From: Bacillota bacterium
Lineage (GTDB): Bacteria > Bacillota > Clostridia > Christensenellales > SZUA-584
Length of the DNA: 64,000 nucleotides
Direction: 5' to 3'
NCBI GenBank assembly: GCA_023436115.1
Contig: JAEZKQ010000002.1
Span: 45,919-109,918 of the forward strand
Shown here: positions 40,843 through 49,889 of the stretch, piece after piece
Position numbering within the stretch: position 1 is the first letter of the stretch
How the letters are laid out: each line of letters begins with the position of its first letter
The notes under the pieces: model-generated
Told to the model about the DNA's origin: nothing
Database searches by the model: none
The model's input: only the letters and a program-made list of their open reading frames with translations
Translations under genes and position numbers: made by a program

Positions 40843-41712
40843 TTAAGAGTTAATCACAACACGGCGCGGATAAGGAGAAGCCATACCATGAGATGCAAAT
40901 GCCTCCATGACGGCGGTACGAAGCGCCCGCTCAGTTTCCCAATGAGTTAACGGAGCCACACGTACAATCATTCTTAACACCATGTTATTGTCGCCACACT
41001 CTATTATACCGACCACACGGGGTTCTTCAAGTATATTATCATGTTCTGCCTTATAAGCCAACCCGGTGTCAAGCATAATTTTTCCTGCTTGTTCAATATT
41101 CGTTTCATATGTTACAGGAATATCAATGAGAGCGAGATGGCCGTTGCGCGAATAATTGATCACCTTACCGATGCTGCCGTTGGGTATGGTTACCGATTCC
41201 CCCGTAAACTTATTGATCGTTGTGGTGCGCATTGTCACCGAATCGACAGTACCTTCTTCATCCTCGATTTTAATGTACTCTCCGACCGCGTACTGGTTTT
41301 CCAGCAGCATAAACATGCCGGAAACCACGTCCTTCACGAGACTCTGAGCGCCGAGCGCGATCACAATGCCGCCGATACCTGCGGCGGCCAGCAAGGAGCT
41401 CACTGCCGCACCAAGGCCGATCACTTCAAGAATGGCCATCGTGCTGAAAAAGTAAACGATGTACTTGACCACCGAGTCTGATACTGTTTTTAAAGTGCCT
41501 GCTTTTTTTGAAGCGTCCGAAAGCGGTTTATTGACGATTCTTGTTTTTACGATACGGTTTGAAATACGGCGTGCCAAAACGATAACGATACGTGCCAGTA
41601 TTAAAATGCCGATAATTTTTATAATGGCCAGCAGTATGACATCCGCGTCGTTGCCCAAGTTTTTGAGGAATTCCTCCGTGCTGGTCCATACATTATTAAA
41701 AAACTGCTCCAC
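40843..41712 (-). CDS. Small-conductance mechanosensitive channel MscS-like
   Basis: A 289-residue channel that releases solutes on hypo-osmotic shock. Three helices are seen: about 22-46 (VILLAIIKIIGILILARIVIVL), 75-98, and the pore helix at 105-130 (AVSSLLAAAGIGGIVIALGAQSLVKDVVSG) with its Gly/Ala packing pattern. The beta domain reads GEYIKIEDEEGTVDSVTMRTTTI, and the C-terminal part includes VTIPNGSIGKVINYSRN. GTG start with AAGGAG 8 bases upstream. First gene of a minus-strand operon with DUF951 and two signal peptidases. Confidence 0.94.
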   Translation of the reverse strand: MEQFFNNVWTSTEEFLKNLGNDADVILLAIIKIIGILILARIVIVLARRISNRIVKTRIVNKPLSDASKKAGTLKTVSDSVVKYIVYFFSTMAILEVIGLGAAVSSLLAAAGIGGIVIALGAQSLVKDVVSGMFMLLENQYAVGEYIKIEDEEGTVDSVTMRTTTINKFTGESVTIPNGSIGKVINYSRNGHLALIDIPVTYETNIEQAGKIMLDTGLAYKAEHDNILEEPRVVGIIECGDNNMVLRMIVRVAPLTHWETERALRTAVMEAFASHGMASPYPRRVVINS

Positions 41713-42372
41713 TTAAGAATCTCCTTTCTGTTCCGTTAAGAAAACATTATAGCAAAAGCGCTGGAAAATAACCAACGACTAGCGCTATTCGCGTGTAGAG
41801 CGGCGGCCTAAGTGCAGAGCGCTCGGCCTAATGCGTAGCGGATACTGCTCTTTAACGGTACGGCTCGGCTGGTCTGTCTGCGGGCTGTTTCATTGGCACT
41901 AAGATCATATAACGCAGTTTGGCTGTTGGAGACTCCTTGGGCCTTTTAAGCCTTCATAGATGCCATCGGGGCGCGTGATACGTCCATTAGCTGTATCACA
42001 CAGCTGCAGGAGCAGCATCCGTTTCAGCCTTGTGGTTTTGCGTGTTGAGAAAACCGGTAGACACGCGCATGCTCTAAAAAACGTCCGACTATACTCACTA
42101 TACTATGTTATGAGTGCCCCCCGGGGATACCTGTTTTTATACAACAAATCCCGCGAACAATAAAATCTATCTTAACGCCTACTTGTGAAGCTTCCATAAG
42201 CTTATCAATCATATATAATCATTTTAACCGATAAGCGGCTGTTTCAATCGCCTAGCGGCTAATTTGTTAGCGCATGATTAAGCACATATTTACAATTTGT
42301 TCATAAGGATGTATTGTTATTGTCAAAAGATTATGAAACAATGAGATTATTAATTGACTGGAGGACAAACCA
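41713..42372. other. Gene-free stretch with 19-bp tandem repeat and possible gene decay
   Basis: The 660 bases between mscS and the PrsA-like gene hold no supported gene. Two 19-base tandem units (41797-41815 and 41816-41834) share AGAGCG and CGGCCTAA. The minus strand around 41935-42075 has a 45-codon open stretch with gene-like composition (CDTANGRITRPDGIYEGLKG) and no start, so it may be the relic of a lost gene. The 3' part is AT-rich and should carry the promoter of the following gene. Confidence 0.45.
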
Positions 42373-43599
42373 TTGAACAAGAAACTTTTGGCCTTGCTCT
42401 GCGTGCTGATTGCAACGATGATGCTGTTTGGCGCATGTGCCGCGGCTCCGCAATCACAAGAGGAGGCAACAGCCAGCGCAACACCCGATGCTGAATCAAC
42501 GGTGGTTGTTGCTAAGGTGAACGGGGAACCGATATACTATGATGAGTACTATAAAGTATATAAAAGTGCATGCGCTCAATACGGCGTCTCTGAAGACGAT
42601 GCCACTTATGGTGATTATTTGAAGAATATGGTGCTTGACTCGTTGGTTAATCAGGAGATCATGACGCAGAAACTCACCGAAGAGGGATATATGGATCTGA
42701 CGGATGAGCAGAAAGCCGAAGCGGAAGAGAATGCACAGGCTGAGCTGGATTCAATGATCGATTACTATTATAAGTCAACAATAGAAGCTGAGCTGGGCGA
42801 AGGATACACCAAAGAAGAATACGAAGCTGCGAAAGCTCCTTATCGTGAGGAACTGCTTACACAGATGGGTACGACCGAAGAGGAGTATAAGGCATTATTT
42901 GTCCTGCCGGTTGCACAGGATGCCGCCAAGCAGGCCAAGGTGGGCGATATAATTCCGACTGATGCGGATGTACAAGCCAAGTACGATGAGAATGTGGCTG
43001 CGGATAAGGAAGCGATGGATGCAGACCCATCCGTTTATGAATCAACAGTTTCGAGCGGCGCCACTGCGTACTATATACCGGCAGGCGTTCGCAATGTGCG
43101 TCAGGTTCTTATTGGTATCGATGAAGATACCGTAAACGCTATTTCTTTGCTTAGAGGCGAAGAGTTTACCGCACAGGCCGATTATCTTCTTGAGAAGGCG
43201 CTGGCCGAAGTAAAAGCTAAAGCGGATGATGTGCTTGCCAAGATAAAGTCGGGCAAGATGACATTTGAAGAGGCTATTGCTTCCTATAACGATGATAAGG
43301 GGATGCCCGAAACGGGATATCCGGTAACAAAGGACAGCAAGACGTATGTGGAAAGCTTCACGACCGGCGCGATGGGTCTTGGAAAAGTCGGCGATGTATC
43401 CGACCTCGTGGCTTCAGATTACGGCTATCACATCATTGAGTACTTCAGTGATTTACCGGCAGGGGCTGTTGCTTTAGATACAGTTAAAGAGGAGATCTAT
43501 GACACACTTGTGACAACAATGCAGGATGAAGCGTGGCAGAAGGTCATCGACGAATGGACGACAACCAGCAAAATAGAAACCTTTAAAGAGAACCTTTAA
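42373..43599 (+). CDS. PrsA/SurA-like peptidyl-prolyl isomerase lipoprotein
   Basis: A 408-residue extracytoplasmic foldase. The signal peptide ends in a lipobox LFGAC (Cys22); a Ser/Thr/Ala linker follows. A SurA-N-like helical region (about 45-200, VAKVNGEPIYYDEYYKVYKS) and the parvulin-type rotamase domain (about 235-375: NVRQVLIGIDEDTVN ... FEEAIASYNDDKGMPETGYPV ... LVASDYGYHIIEYFSD) are visible. TTG start, with GGAGG 8 bases before. Likely helps exported proteins fold after signal peptide removal, which fits the nearby signal peptidases, though they are in a separate operon. A terminator follows. Confidence 0.9.
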   Translation: MNKKLLALLCVLIATMMLFGACAAAPQSQEEATASATPDAESTVVVAKVNGEPIYYDEYYKVYKSACAQYGVSEDDATYGDYLKNMVLDSLVNQEIMTQKLTEEGYMDLTDEQKAEAEENAQAELDSMIDYYYKSTIEAELGEGYTKEEYEAAKAPYREELLTQMGTTEEEYKALFVLPVAQDAAKQAKVGDIIPTDADVQAKYDENVAADKEAMDADPSVYESTVSSGATAYYIPAGVRNVRQVLIGIDEDTVNAISLLRGEEFTAQADYLLEKALAEVKAKADDVLAKIKSGKMTFEEAIASYNDDKGMPETGYPVTKDSKTYVESFTTGAMGLGKVGDVSDLVASDYGYHIIEYFSDLPAGAVALDTVKEEIYDTLVTTMQDEAWQKVIDEWTTTSKIETFKENL

Positions 43600-43610
43600 G
43601 ACTAGCTGCT

Positions 43611-43643
43611 AAAAAGCCTTCCGCAATTATGGAAGGCTTTTTT
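43611..43643 (+). terminator. Terminator of the PrsA-like gene
   Basis: AAAAAGCCTTCC (43611-43622) pairs with GGAAGGCTTTTT (43631-43642) across GCAATTAT. Confidence 0.93.
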
Positions 43644-43715
43644 AATGTGTAAGTTAAACTAAAAAGAAGCAATGACAAATAAAAAATGCTTAAAATATTA
43701 TTTTAAAAAAACATA

Positions 43716-43744
43716 TTGGCACACTCAAATACTTGTGGTATAAT
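43716..43744 (+). promoter_or_regulatory. tRNA-Thr/tRNA-Pro promoter
   Basis: TTGGCA (43716-43721), 17 bases, TATAAT (43739-43744), 32 bases before the first tRNA. Confidence 0.75.
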
Positions 43745-43776
43745 CACATACTGTCGGTGGATTTGACAGAGCTTAT

Positions 43777-43852
43777 GCCAATGTAGCTCAGCAGGCAGAG
43801 CGGCTCATTCGTAATGAGCAGGTCAGCGGTTCGATCCCGCTCATTGGCTCCA
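43777..43852 (+). tRNA. tRNA-Thr (anticodon CGT)
   Basis: Acceptor GCCAAUG pairs with CAUUGGC, the anticodon stem GCUCA/UGAGC has loop UUCGUAA (anticodon CGU), the T arm is AGCGG/CCGCU, and CCA is encoded. It is followed 5 bases later by tRNA-Pro in the same transcript. Confidence 0.97.
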
Positions 43853-43857
43853 CATCT

Positions 43858-43934
<77 letters not shown>

Positions 43935-43956
43935 TATCAAACGAAAAGATTGATAC

Positions 43957-43990
43957 AATAAAAGCCAACCTAAACGGTTGGTTTTATTGT
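43957..43990 (+). terminator. Terminator of the tRNA pair
   Basis: CAATAAAAGCCAACC (43957-43970, one bulge) pairs with GGTTGGTTTTATTG (43976-43989) across TAAAC; the T run is part of the stem. Confidence 0.85.
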
Positions 43991-44001
43991 ATAGGTAAAA
44001 T

Positions 44002-44043
44002 AGTTTTAAAAATTGCCGGCCATTATTATGTGGCTGGCAATTT
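44002..44043 (-). terminator. Terminator of the NlpC/P60 gene
   Basis: On the minus strand AAATTGCCAGCC pairs with GGCCGGCAATTT (one mismatch) across a 10-base loop, followed by TTAAAAC. Confidence 0.75.
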
Positions 44044-44087
44044 CAGTTTTCTAGATTATATCTTATATAAGCACTTCATAACTCCAA

Positions 44088-45215
44088 CTACCAAGGACGG
44101 CGCGCGACGACAAAATTTCTTTTCCAAAATGGTGTCACGCAAGACCTTTTGACAACCTTGCCGTTAGAGGAAGAGGCATCGATCATTTGTCCGCTGCCGA
44201 TATAGATACCGGTATGGCCTACTTTTTTACCGTTTGTACTGAAGAAGAGCAGATCGCCCTTTTCCAGATCGTTCATGGATGTGATCTTTTCCCAATCATC
44301 AACTTTGGAATAGCCGGCTGCATTATAACGGCCGCGTGAGGAACCCGCTTGCTTTAAACAGTAATAGACAAGACCAGAACAGTCGAATGAATTAGGACCT
44401 TCATGGCCGCCTCTGTACGGATCACCCAGCTGTTTTTCCGCCACCTCAAGCATCTTAACTATGTTAGCCCGCCGCTTTTCGGCTTGTACTTTGGTTTTGC
44501 TGGGCTTAGCATCCGGAGAATATAATAAATCGAGCGTGATGGGCCCAGTCATACCGTCTGAAGAAAGGCCGTTGCGTGATTGAAATTCTTCGACCGCGGC
44601 CTTTGTTTCATCACCATAATAGCCTGTTGCTTTATTTAGGTAGCCCAGATCGATAAGCTGCCTTTGCAAACTATCCACGTCTGATCCGGATGTGCCTTCT
44701 AGAAGCATGTACTTTTGTGCCTGATCCGAAAAGATCATTTCCAGAGTCTGCGGGCCCGCAATACCATCCTGCTGTAAATTATGCTGCCGCTGGAAGTATT
44801 CCACCGCGTGCTTTGTTGCAGGGCCAAAGAGCTGTGTGCTTTCATCAACATCCATATAGCCAAGCTCCATCAGCCGCTCTTGAAGCTCCTGAACACGTTC
44901 GTTCTCATCGCCACGCTGAAGTGTAGGGTCAGGCGTGGGTGTGGGGGATGGTGAAGGCGAGGGCGAAGGGGCTGCTTCGTTTGTGGTAATGGGCATATTG
45001 TTATTGACGGCAACAGCGACGCCATTCCCCTGCTTGGAAATCGTATCTGTCGTTTTGGGTATCGCAATGATAACGATCGCAGCTATTAAAAGAGCGCCTG
45101 CGCTGCCTAAAATGATCAATTTCGTTCGCCGGCTCAGGCGTAAAAACGCATCGATTTTTCGGCGAACAGAAACATTCACCCTTGAAAACCGCTTGTTCCG
45201 CTTGCGTCTGTACAT
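44088..45215 (-). CDS. NlpC/P60 peptidoglycan hydrolase with two PG-binding domains
   Basis: A 375-residue wall enzyme. A basic N-terminus and anchor helix (about 33-52, LIILGSAGALLIAAIVIIAIP) lead to a Ser/Pro-Thr linker (PSPSPSPTPTPDP, about 85-97), two PG_binding_1 modules (about 100-165 and 172-235, GDENERVQELQERLMELGYMD and GTSGSDVDSLQRQLIDLGYL), and the NlpC/P60 domain (about 255-375). The catalytic Cys lies in NSFDCSGLVYYC, the His in KVGHTGIYIG, with a third polar residue in IDASSSNGKVV. It cleaves D-gamma-glutamyl-meso-DAP links in the family. GAGAGG precedes the ATG. Minus-strand monocistronic. Confidence 0.93.
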   Translation of the reverse strand: MYRRKRNKRFSRVNVSVRRKIDAFLRLSRRTKLIILGSAGALLIAAIVIIAIPKTTDTISKQGNGVAVAVNNNMPITTNEAAPSPSPSPSPTPTPDPTLQRGDENERVQELQERLMELGYMDVDESTQLFGPATKHAVEYFQRQHNLQQDGIAGPQTLEMIFSDQAQKYMLLEGTSGSDVDSLQRQLIDLGYLNKATGYYGDETKAAVEEFQSRNGLSSDGMTGPITLDLLYSPDAKPSKTKVQAEKRRANIVKMLEVAEKQLGDPYRGGHEGPNSFDCSGLVYYCLKQAGSSRGRYNAAGYSKVDDWEKITSMNDLEKGDLLFFSTNGKKVGHTGIYIGSGQMIDASSSNGKVVKRSCVTPFWKRNFVVARRPW

Positions 45216-45483
45216 AATAACCTCTCTTCAGCTTTTTCTTATTTTATACCGAATGCAGCAGAATGGCAAGAAATATTACGAAACTATTAAGCATTGGTTA
45301 AAAATGTGTGTTGCCAATCGCCATGATATTGTCTAACAGATATAAAATGTGATTATATTATACCAAATAATTGGTAAGATATACATATGCGACACTATCG
45401 GTTTGTTATTGGAAAAAGTCTTTCAATGGGTATATATACGGGGATTATAACCTGATAATAGAGATGCTAAAATATTAAGAAGG

Positions 45484-46272
45484 CTAATGTCTGTCAAACG
45501 ATGCTGTGAGTTTTCTTTGGATGTGCGCCACAACAGATGCGCTCAAACTGCCGGGCAGTAGCTTGGAAGCCGCCACCAGAACCTTATTCATAACGCCCGG
45601 TATAATCACCGCTTTGCCTTTTATGAGGCCTCTGTAAGCATAGTCGGCCACTTTCTGGGCCGTCATCGCACCTTTTATATCAGCTTTTCCGGCACGTTTT
45701 GAGAACTCCGTGGCAGTCGAACCTGGACACAGCGTACAGACAATAATACCGCTTCCTTTAAGTTCGTTGCGCACGGCCTGCGACAACGATAATACATAAG
45801 CCTTGCTGGCATAGTAGACACCGATATAGGGTCCCGGCTGATAGGACCCTGTTGAAGCCACGTTTAGGATGCGTCCGCCGCCATGAGAACGCATATGACG
45901 GATGCCAAGCTTTGTGAGTTCGGTAAGCGCGCGAATATTCAAATCGATAACCTGCATATCCCTGTCACTTTCAATTTGCTCAAAAAGCCCACAAGCACCC
46001 AAGCCGGCGTTGTTTATAAGTATGTTGATTAAGATCTGACGTTTTTCTAGCTCGTGAAACAGCTCTTGAGCGGCGCCTCTTACCGACAAATCTTTGGGGA
46101 TCACACAGACGGATATTCCATACGTATTTTGCAGTACTCCGGAAACATCAAATAGCTTTTGCGCGTCACGTGCCACAAGCACGGTGTTATACCCCTCTTT
46201 TGCGAAACGATTTGCAAGCGCTCTGCCAATGCCTGTGGAGGCGCCTGTAATGAGAACCCAATTTTTATCCAT
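45484..46272 (-). CDS. Short-chain dehydrogenase/reductase
   Basis: A 262-residue classical SDR. The NADP-type Rossmann loop is GASTGIGRALA (about 8-18) with Arg downstream in LVARDAQK, NNAG in ILINNAGLGACG, and the catalytic Tyr-Lys in YYASKAYVLSLSQ (about 155-167) with Ser in NVASTGS. The substrate is not readable; YqjQ-like SDRs of similar length act on lipids or ketones. C-terminal helices contain KLLPGSLSASVVAHIQRKL. GAGAGGTCTAA precedes the ATG. A separate transcript on the minus strand, between the wall hydrolase and the PAS/GAF protein. Confidence 0.9.
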   Translation of the reverse strand: MDKNWVLITGASTGIGRALANRFAKEGYNTVLVARDAQKLFDVSGVLQNTYGISVCVIPKDLSVRGAAQELFHELEKRQILINILINNAGLGACGLFEQIESDRDMQVIDLNIRALTELTKLGIRHMRSHGGGRILNVASTGSYQPGPYIGVYYASKAYVLSLSQAVRNELKGSGIIVCTLCPGSTATEFSKRAGKADIKGAMTAQKVADYAYRGLIKGKAVIIPGVMNKVLVAASKLLPGSLSASVVAHIQRKLTASFDRH

Positions 46273-46374
46273 TTAGACCTCTCGTGACAATAAATAAAGG
46301 AATAAGCCTCATTAAAGATTATAGCATAGGCATTGAAGCCGCAGCAAATCATGGGGCCTTGTCACTATGCGCTT

Positions 46375-48729
46375 TTAAATAATGGCTGGGTGTGGAACAA
46401 GTTTTAGTGATTTGCGCTCGGTCTTTGCCAGACATTGGGTAAGACAGTCCTTCGTGTTAGGGAATATACGCATATAAGCATGAACAAAATATTGTGCGAA
46501 GAGCTCAAGGATATCTGCGGCTTTATCTTTTTGCTGTTCCCTCAAACACTTATATTGCATACAGCCCCATATGTTTTTATGATATAACAAGGGTACGCTG
46601 CAGACACTACCATTTTTCTCACCGGATTTGTCTGTGCACAAGCCCAGTCTCCCTGAAGCGCTCCAATCAAATAAATGACAGGTTTTCGTATAATCCTCAA
46701 CGTAGCGGGACATACAGATTGATTCGATTTTAAAAGTTTCACCGATCTCTTTACATATATTCGCAAATAGGGGGAAGAGGTTCTCGGCAGTCGCGTCTAC
46801 GAAAGCCTGCGAATACCGGATTATTTTTAACATAATATCTGCCTGACGTACTGTTTCCCTCACAAAGGCCAAATGTGTTTTATTTGCTATAGCCAGCTGC
46901 TGTTCCTCCAGCTTTCTTAAATAAGCCCCAAGAAAGATCTCGGCAAACATCTTTATTGTATTGATCTGAGAGTTTGTCCAATTGTGATATCCCACGACTT
47001 TATTCAAAATCATAACGCCGCGAATATTTTCGCCTTGGCGGATGGGCAGAATAAAGAAAGATTTAATTCCAAAATTGAGAAGTGTGTCGATTAAACTTGG
47101 GGCTATTTGGGGGTTGTTATCCAAAGAATTGTTAATCGCAATATAATCCTGATCTGAGAGCTGATACAGCCATGAAGGCAGAATTGTATTAGCGGATGGT
47201 TCACGGTGAAACCATTGAGGAATTCCCTTTCTGCACCACTCGTATGTGGACGTTAGGCCGGAATCATCAGCAACCAAAAGACCTGCATTATCGAGCTCAA
47301 AAAGCTCACAAAGACTTTTGAGCATATCGTTTGTGCAGGTATCAAAGCCATTGATTCCTGTGATGGTATATTTTTGAGAGACGGAGGCAATCGTTTCTTG
47401 GATGGCAAGCATTTCTTGAAGAGATTCATCATATTCGACGAGTACGCGATTCGACTCGTTAAGCTGTTTTTCCATTCTGACGCGCAGATAGGCGCTCATA
47501 ATCGTTTCGGCGGCGGCCTTTAGCATGCTGATTTCCATGGTTGTCCAAATCCTTTTTTGGTGAAGCTGCCCAACGCCTATGCCCCCCAAAAGAATCCCGT
47601 CATGTAGTATGGGAACGATGATGACAGAACGAAGCCCTTTTATAAGCGCAGCTTCCAGTATCGTCAGCAAGGGGCCTGGCTTATGTTTCTGTAAATCGTT
47701 AATAATGATAAGCCGTCCATTTTGAAGCTGATCCATCAGTGCGGAATAGTCGGTTTGAAGAACCGAAAGATGACCTTCGTCACCGCAGTATGAAAACCAT
47801 TCGCAGCTCTCGCTGTATGATACCCTTTCATTCTTCAGTATAAATGCCCAACTAACATCCAGTAGCTGCCCAATCTCGGGAACAAAGTTTTTAATACAAG
47901 TACTAAAGCCTTTATAGCCCGTATCCATAAATCTGCGCATCGTTTTTGATATCAGCTCTTCAAACTTAAGCTGATTGCGCAGCATGGTATCACACATGAA
48001 AAGTTCTCTGTTTGTATTCTCAAGCTGGCGTTTTTCGTTCACATGGCTTGTGATATCCCTGCAGGTTCCCATAATACGGACAACGCGCCCGTTTTCAAAA
48101 CTGGGACACAGATTCACTGAGAGTGTACAATTTTCATATTCGCTGATATAAGAAACATTTTTGTTGGTTTCAACACATTCTTCGAAGAACTGGCGTATAT
48201 AGGAGGCCTTAGGCATTAAGTAGGTCTCTTCAAGCGTTCTGCCAAGTTCAGATTTCACTATGCCTGTTTGTCTGGTGTAAGCTTCGTTCATATAAACAAG
48301 CAGGAACTGATGACTTGGCGTCACCTGCCACATAATAATGCCATCTTGTGATAAATCACAAAGTTCATAAAAGTAGGCCATGTTCTGAATGACGTGGGGA
48401 AATTTATATTGCTCATTGCTTTGGCTTATGTTAATAGGGACAGCTGAAAAAAAAGAAGTGTTGTTTTCGCAATACAGGAGTGTCAACACAAAAAACTGAC
48501 CGTGGCCAAGATCGGCAGTGAAGCTTTCGTCGTATGAAACGCCGGACAACGCAAGACGACATCGATTGATAATTTCTTCACCCGTTTTGCCGGGGAAGGC
48601 ATCGTGGACTTCCATGAGCGGCAATATGTTTTTAAACATACCGCAGATATTTTCAAAATAATAGTGGTTGTCAATTGCTCTCACAGAAAAAAGCACCCGG
48701 TTGGACGCCGGTAACTTCCCATCCCCCAT
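46375..48729 (-). CDS. PAS/multi-GAF sensory protein without recognised output domain
   Basis: A 784-residue soluble protein, no membrane segment. A PAS-type sensor lies at about 125-245 (YFYELCDLSQDGIIMWQVTPSHQFLLVYMNEAYTRQTGI) with PAC-like RIMGTCRDITSHVNEKRQLEN. Three GAF-like domains follow (about 290-430, 465-610, 625-760), with repeats of IMVPILHDGILLGGIGVGQ and FFILPIRQGENIRGVMILNK. Helical connectors come between them. No histidine kinase, GGDEF, EAL or HTH domain is visible at the C-terminus, which ends in a basic tail. Start at 48729 with GGAGGTG before it. Possibly a ligand receptor that works through a partner; the partner is unknown. Confidence 0.8.
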   Translation of the reverse strand: MGDGKLPASNRVLFSVRAIDNHYYFENICGMFKNILPLMEVHDAFPGKTGEEIINRCRLALSGVSYDESFTADLGHGQFFVLTLLYCENNTSFFSAVPINISQSNEQYKFPHVIQNMAYFYELCDLSQDGIIMWQVTPSHQFLLVYMNEAYTRQTGIVKSELGRTLEETYLMPKASYIRQFFEECVETNKNVSYISEYENCTLSVNLCPSFENGRVVRIMGTCRDITSHVNEKRQLENTNRELFMCDTMLRNQLKFEELISKTMRRFMDTGYKGFSTCIKNFVPEIGQLLDVSWAFILKNERVSYSESCEWFSYCGDEGHLSVLQTDYSALMDQLQNGRLIIINDLQKHKPGPLLTILEAALIKGLRSVIIVPILHDGILLGGIGVGQLHQKRIWTTMEISMLKAAAETIMSAYLRVRMEKQLNESNRVLVEYDESLQEMLAIQETIASVSQKYTITGINGFDTCTNDMLKSLCELFELDNAGLLVADDSGLTSTYEWCRKGIPQWFHREPSANTILPSWLYQLSDQDYIAINNSLDNNPQIAPSLIDTLLNFGIKSFFILPIRQGENIRGVMILNKVVGYHNWTNSQINTIKMFAEIFLGAYLRKLEEQQLAIANKTHLAFVRETVRQADIMLKIIRYSQAFVDATAENLFPLFANICKEIGETFKIESICMSRYVEDYTKTCHLFDWSASGRLGLCTDKSGEKNGSVCSVPLLYHKNIWGCMQYKCLREQQKDKAADILELFAQYFVHAYMRIFPNTKDCLTQCLAKTERKSLKLVPHPAII

Positions 48730-48916
48730 ATGCACCTCCACCAAAGAAAACAACTTTTGTATCGATATTATACACCTTTCGTCATGTAGTGTTGTTTTTT
48801 CGACAAAAGTAGTCAATACAACCTATTTACCGTCATGTATAAAGCCAGGAATAATGAACATGGGGAAAATAATGAATTAAAGCTTTGATATTTAATTAGA
48901 TAAAAGTTACGTTAAG

Positions 48917-49723
48917 TTAAAACGGACGTATCACGATTTTTTCTTCGCCCGGATCAACACTCTCCAGCATAAGGAGCGCTTTATAGTTTTCAATCTGCTT
49001 CTTTTCAGGGGTTCGCGTGACGATACCCGCGCCGCATCCTACCACCGTCACAGAAAATTCCTTCATCATCTCGCATAGTGCATGCACCGTACCTCCGCCG
49101 GCGATAAAATCGTCGATAAGGAGAGCTTTTTGACCCGGATTGACGGCTCGCTTTGACAACGACATCGTCATCATACGGCGTGAAGACCCTGTCAGATAAT
49201 TAATGGTGACCACAGAGCCCTCGGTAATTCTTAAATCACGGCGGGCAATCACGAGGGGCTTTGCAAGCGCGCGTGCCACGAAAAGAGCCAATGCCACGCC
49301 TTTTGTTTCCACAGTGGCGACAAAATCAGGATTCGTACGGATAAATAAACCGGCCAGTATATCGGCCATAGGAGCGACATACTTGGGGTTTGAAAAGATA
49401 TCGACTGTATAGATATAGCCGCCCGGCAAAATTCGGGAGGGATCGCTAAGCTTTTCGGCGACCTTCTGCAGAATTCCATTCCGCTGCTCAAACGTTAACG
49501 CGGGGATAAAACGCACACCTCCGCCGGCACCCAAAGTCACTTCAATATCGCCTTGGCCATACTCTTTAAACATTTCTTTTAATATAGCCACGTCTTCACT
49601 CATTGTTGATTTGGCGGCGCCAAACATATCACAAAAGACTTTAAGCGAATAGGTGGTGCCCGGGTCTTTGGTCAGCATCGCGGAAACGATGGCGAGCCGG
49701 GTTTTTCTTTCAGCTTTATCCAT
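48917..49723 (-). CDS. purR: Pur operon repressor PurR
   Basis: A 268-residue regulator of the Bacillota PurR type: N-terminal winged helix (about 1-72, YSLKVFCDMFGAAKSTMSEDVAILKEMF) and a phosphoribosyltransferase-like domain (about 110-250), which binds PRPP as effector. The PRPP loop is ALLIDDFIAGGGT (about 200-212). ATVETKGVALALFVARAL is the usual flexible region. In Bacillus it represses purine genes through PurBox pairs; I see none in this window. Start at 49723 with AAGGAG 7 bases before. Divergent from murC. Confidence 0.93.
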   Translation of the reverse strand: MDKAERKTRLAIVSAMLTKDPGTTYSLKVFCDMFGAAKSTMSEDVAILKEMFKEYGQGDIEVTLGAGGGVRFIPALTFEQRNGILQKVAEKLSDPSRILPGGYIYTVDIFSNPKYVAPMADILAGLFIRTNPDFVATVETKGVALALFVARALAKPLVIARRDLRITEGSVVTINYLTGSSRRMMTMSLSKRAVNPGQKALLIDDFIAGGGTVHALCEMMKEFSVTVVGCGAGIVTRTPEKKQIENYKALLMLESVDPGEEKIVIRPF

Positions 49724-49814
49724 AAGCTTACTCCTTAAGAATCGCATTGGATCATACTATAAACCTATTATAGAGCGAAATGTACAACTTTTAAATAGCA
49801 AACACTTATTTTTA

Positions 49815-49844
49815 TTGATATTCGCGCGATGTATGGAGTATAAT
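49815..49844 (+). promoter_or_regulatory. murC promoter
   Basis: TTGATA (49815-49820), 18 bases, TATAAT (49839-49844), 46 bases before the murC start. Confidence 0.65.
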
Positions 49845-49889
49845 GCAGTGATATGGGGTCAAAATGTATAAGGCATTTAAGAGGTGTCT

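Noticed and set aside
41960..42163. A 67-codon frame in the gap after mscS
   Set aside because: It has no ribosome site, no family motif and runs antisense to the more gene-like remnant.
49724..49889. PurBox pair between purR and murC
   Set aside because: No CCGAAC-type box pair was seen on either strand.
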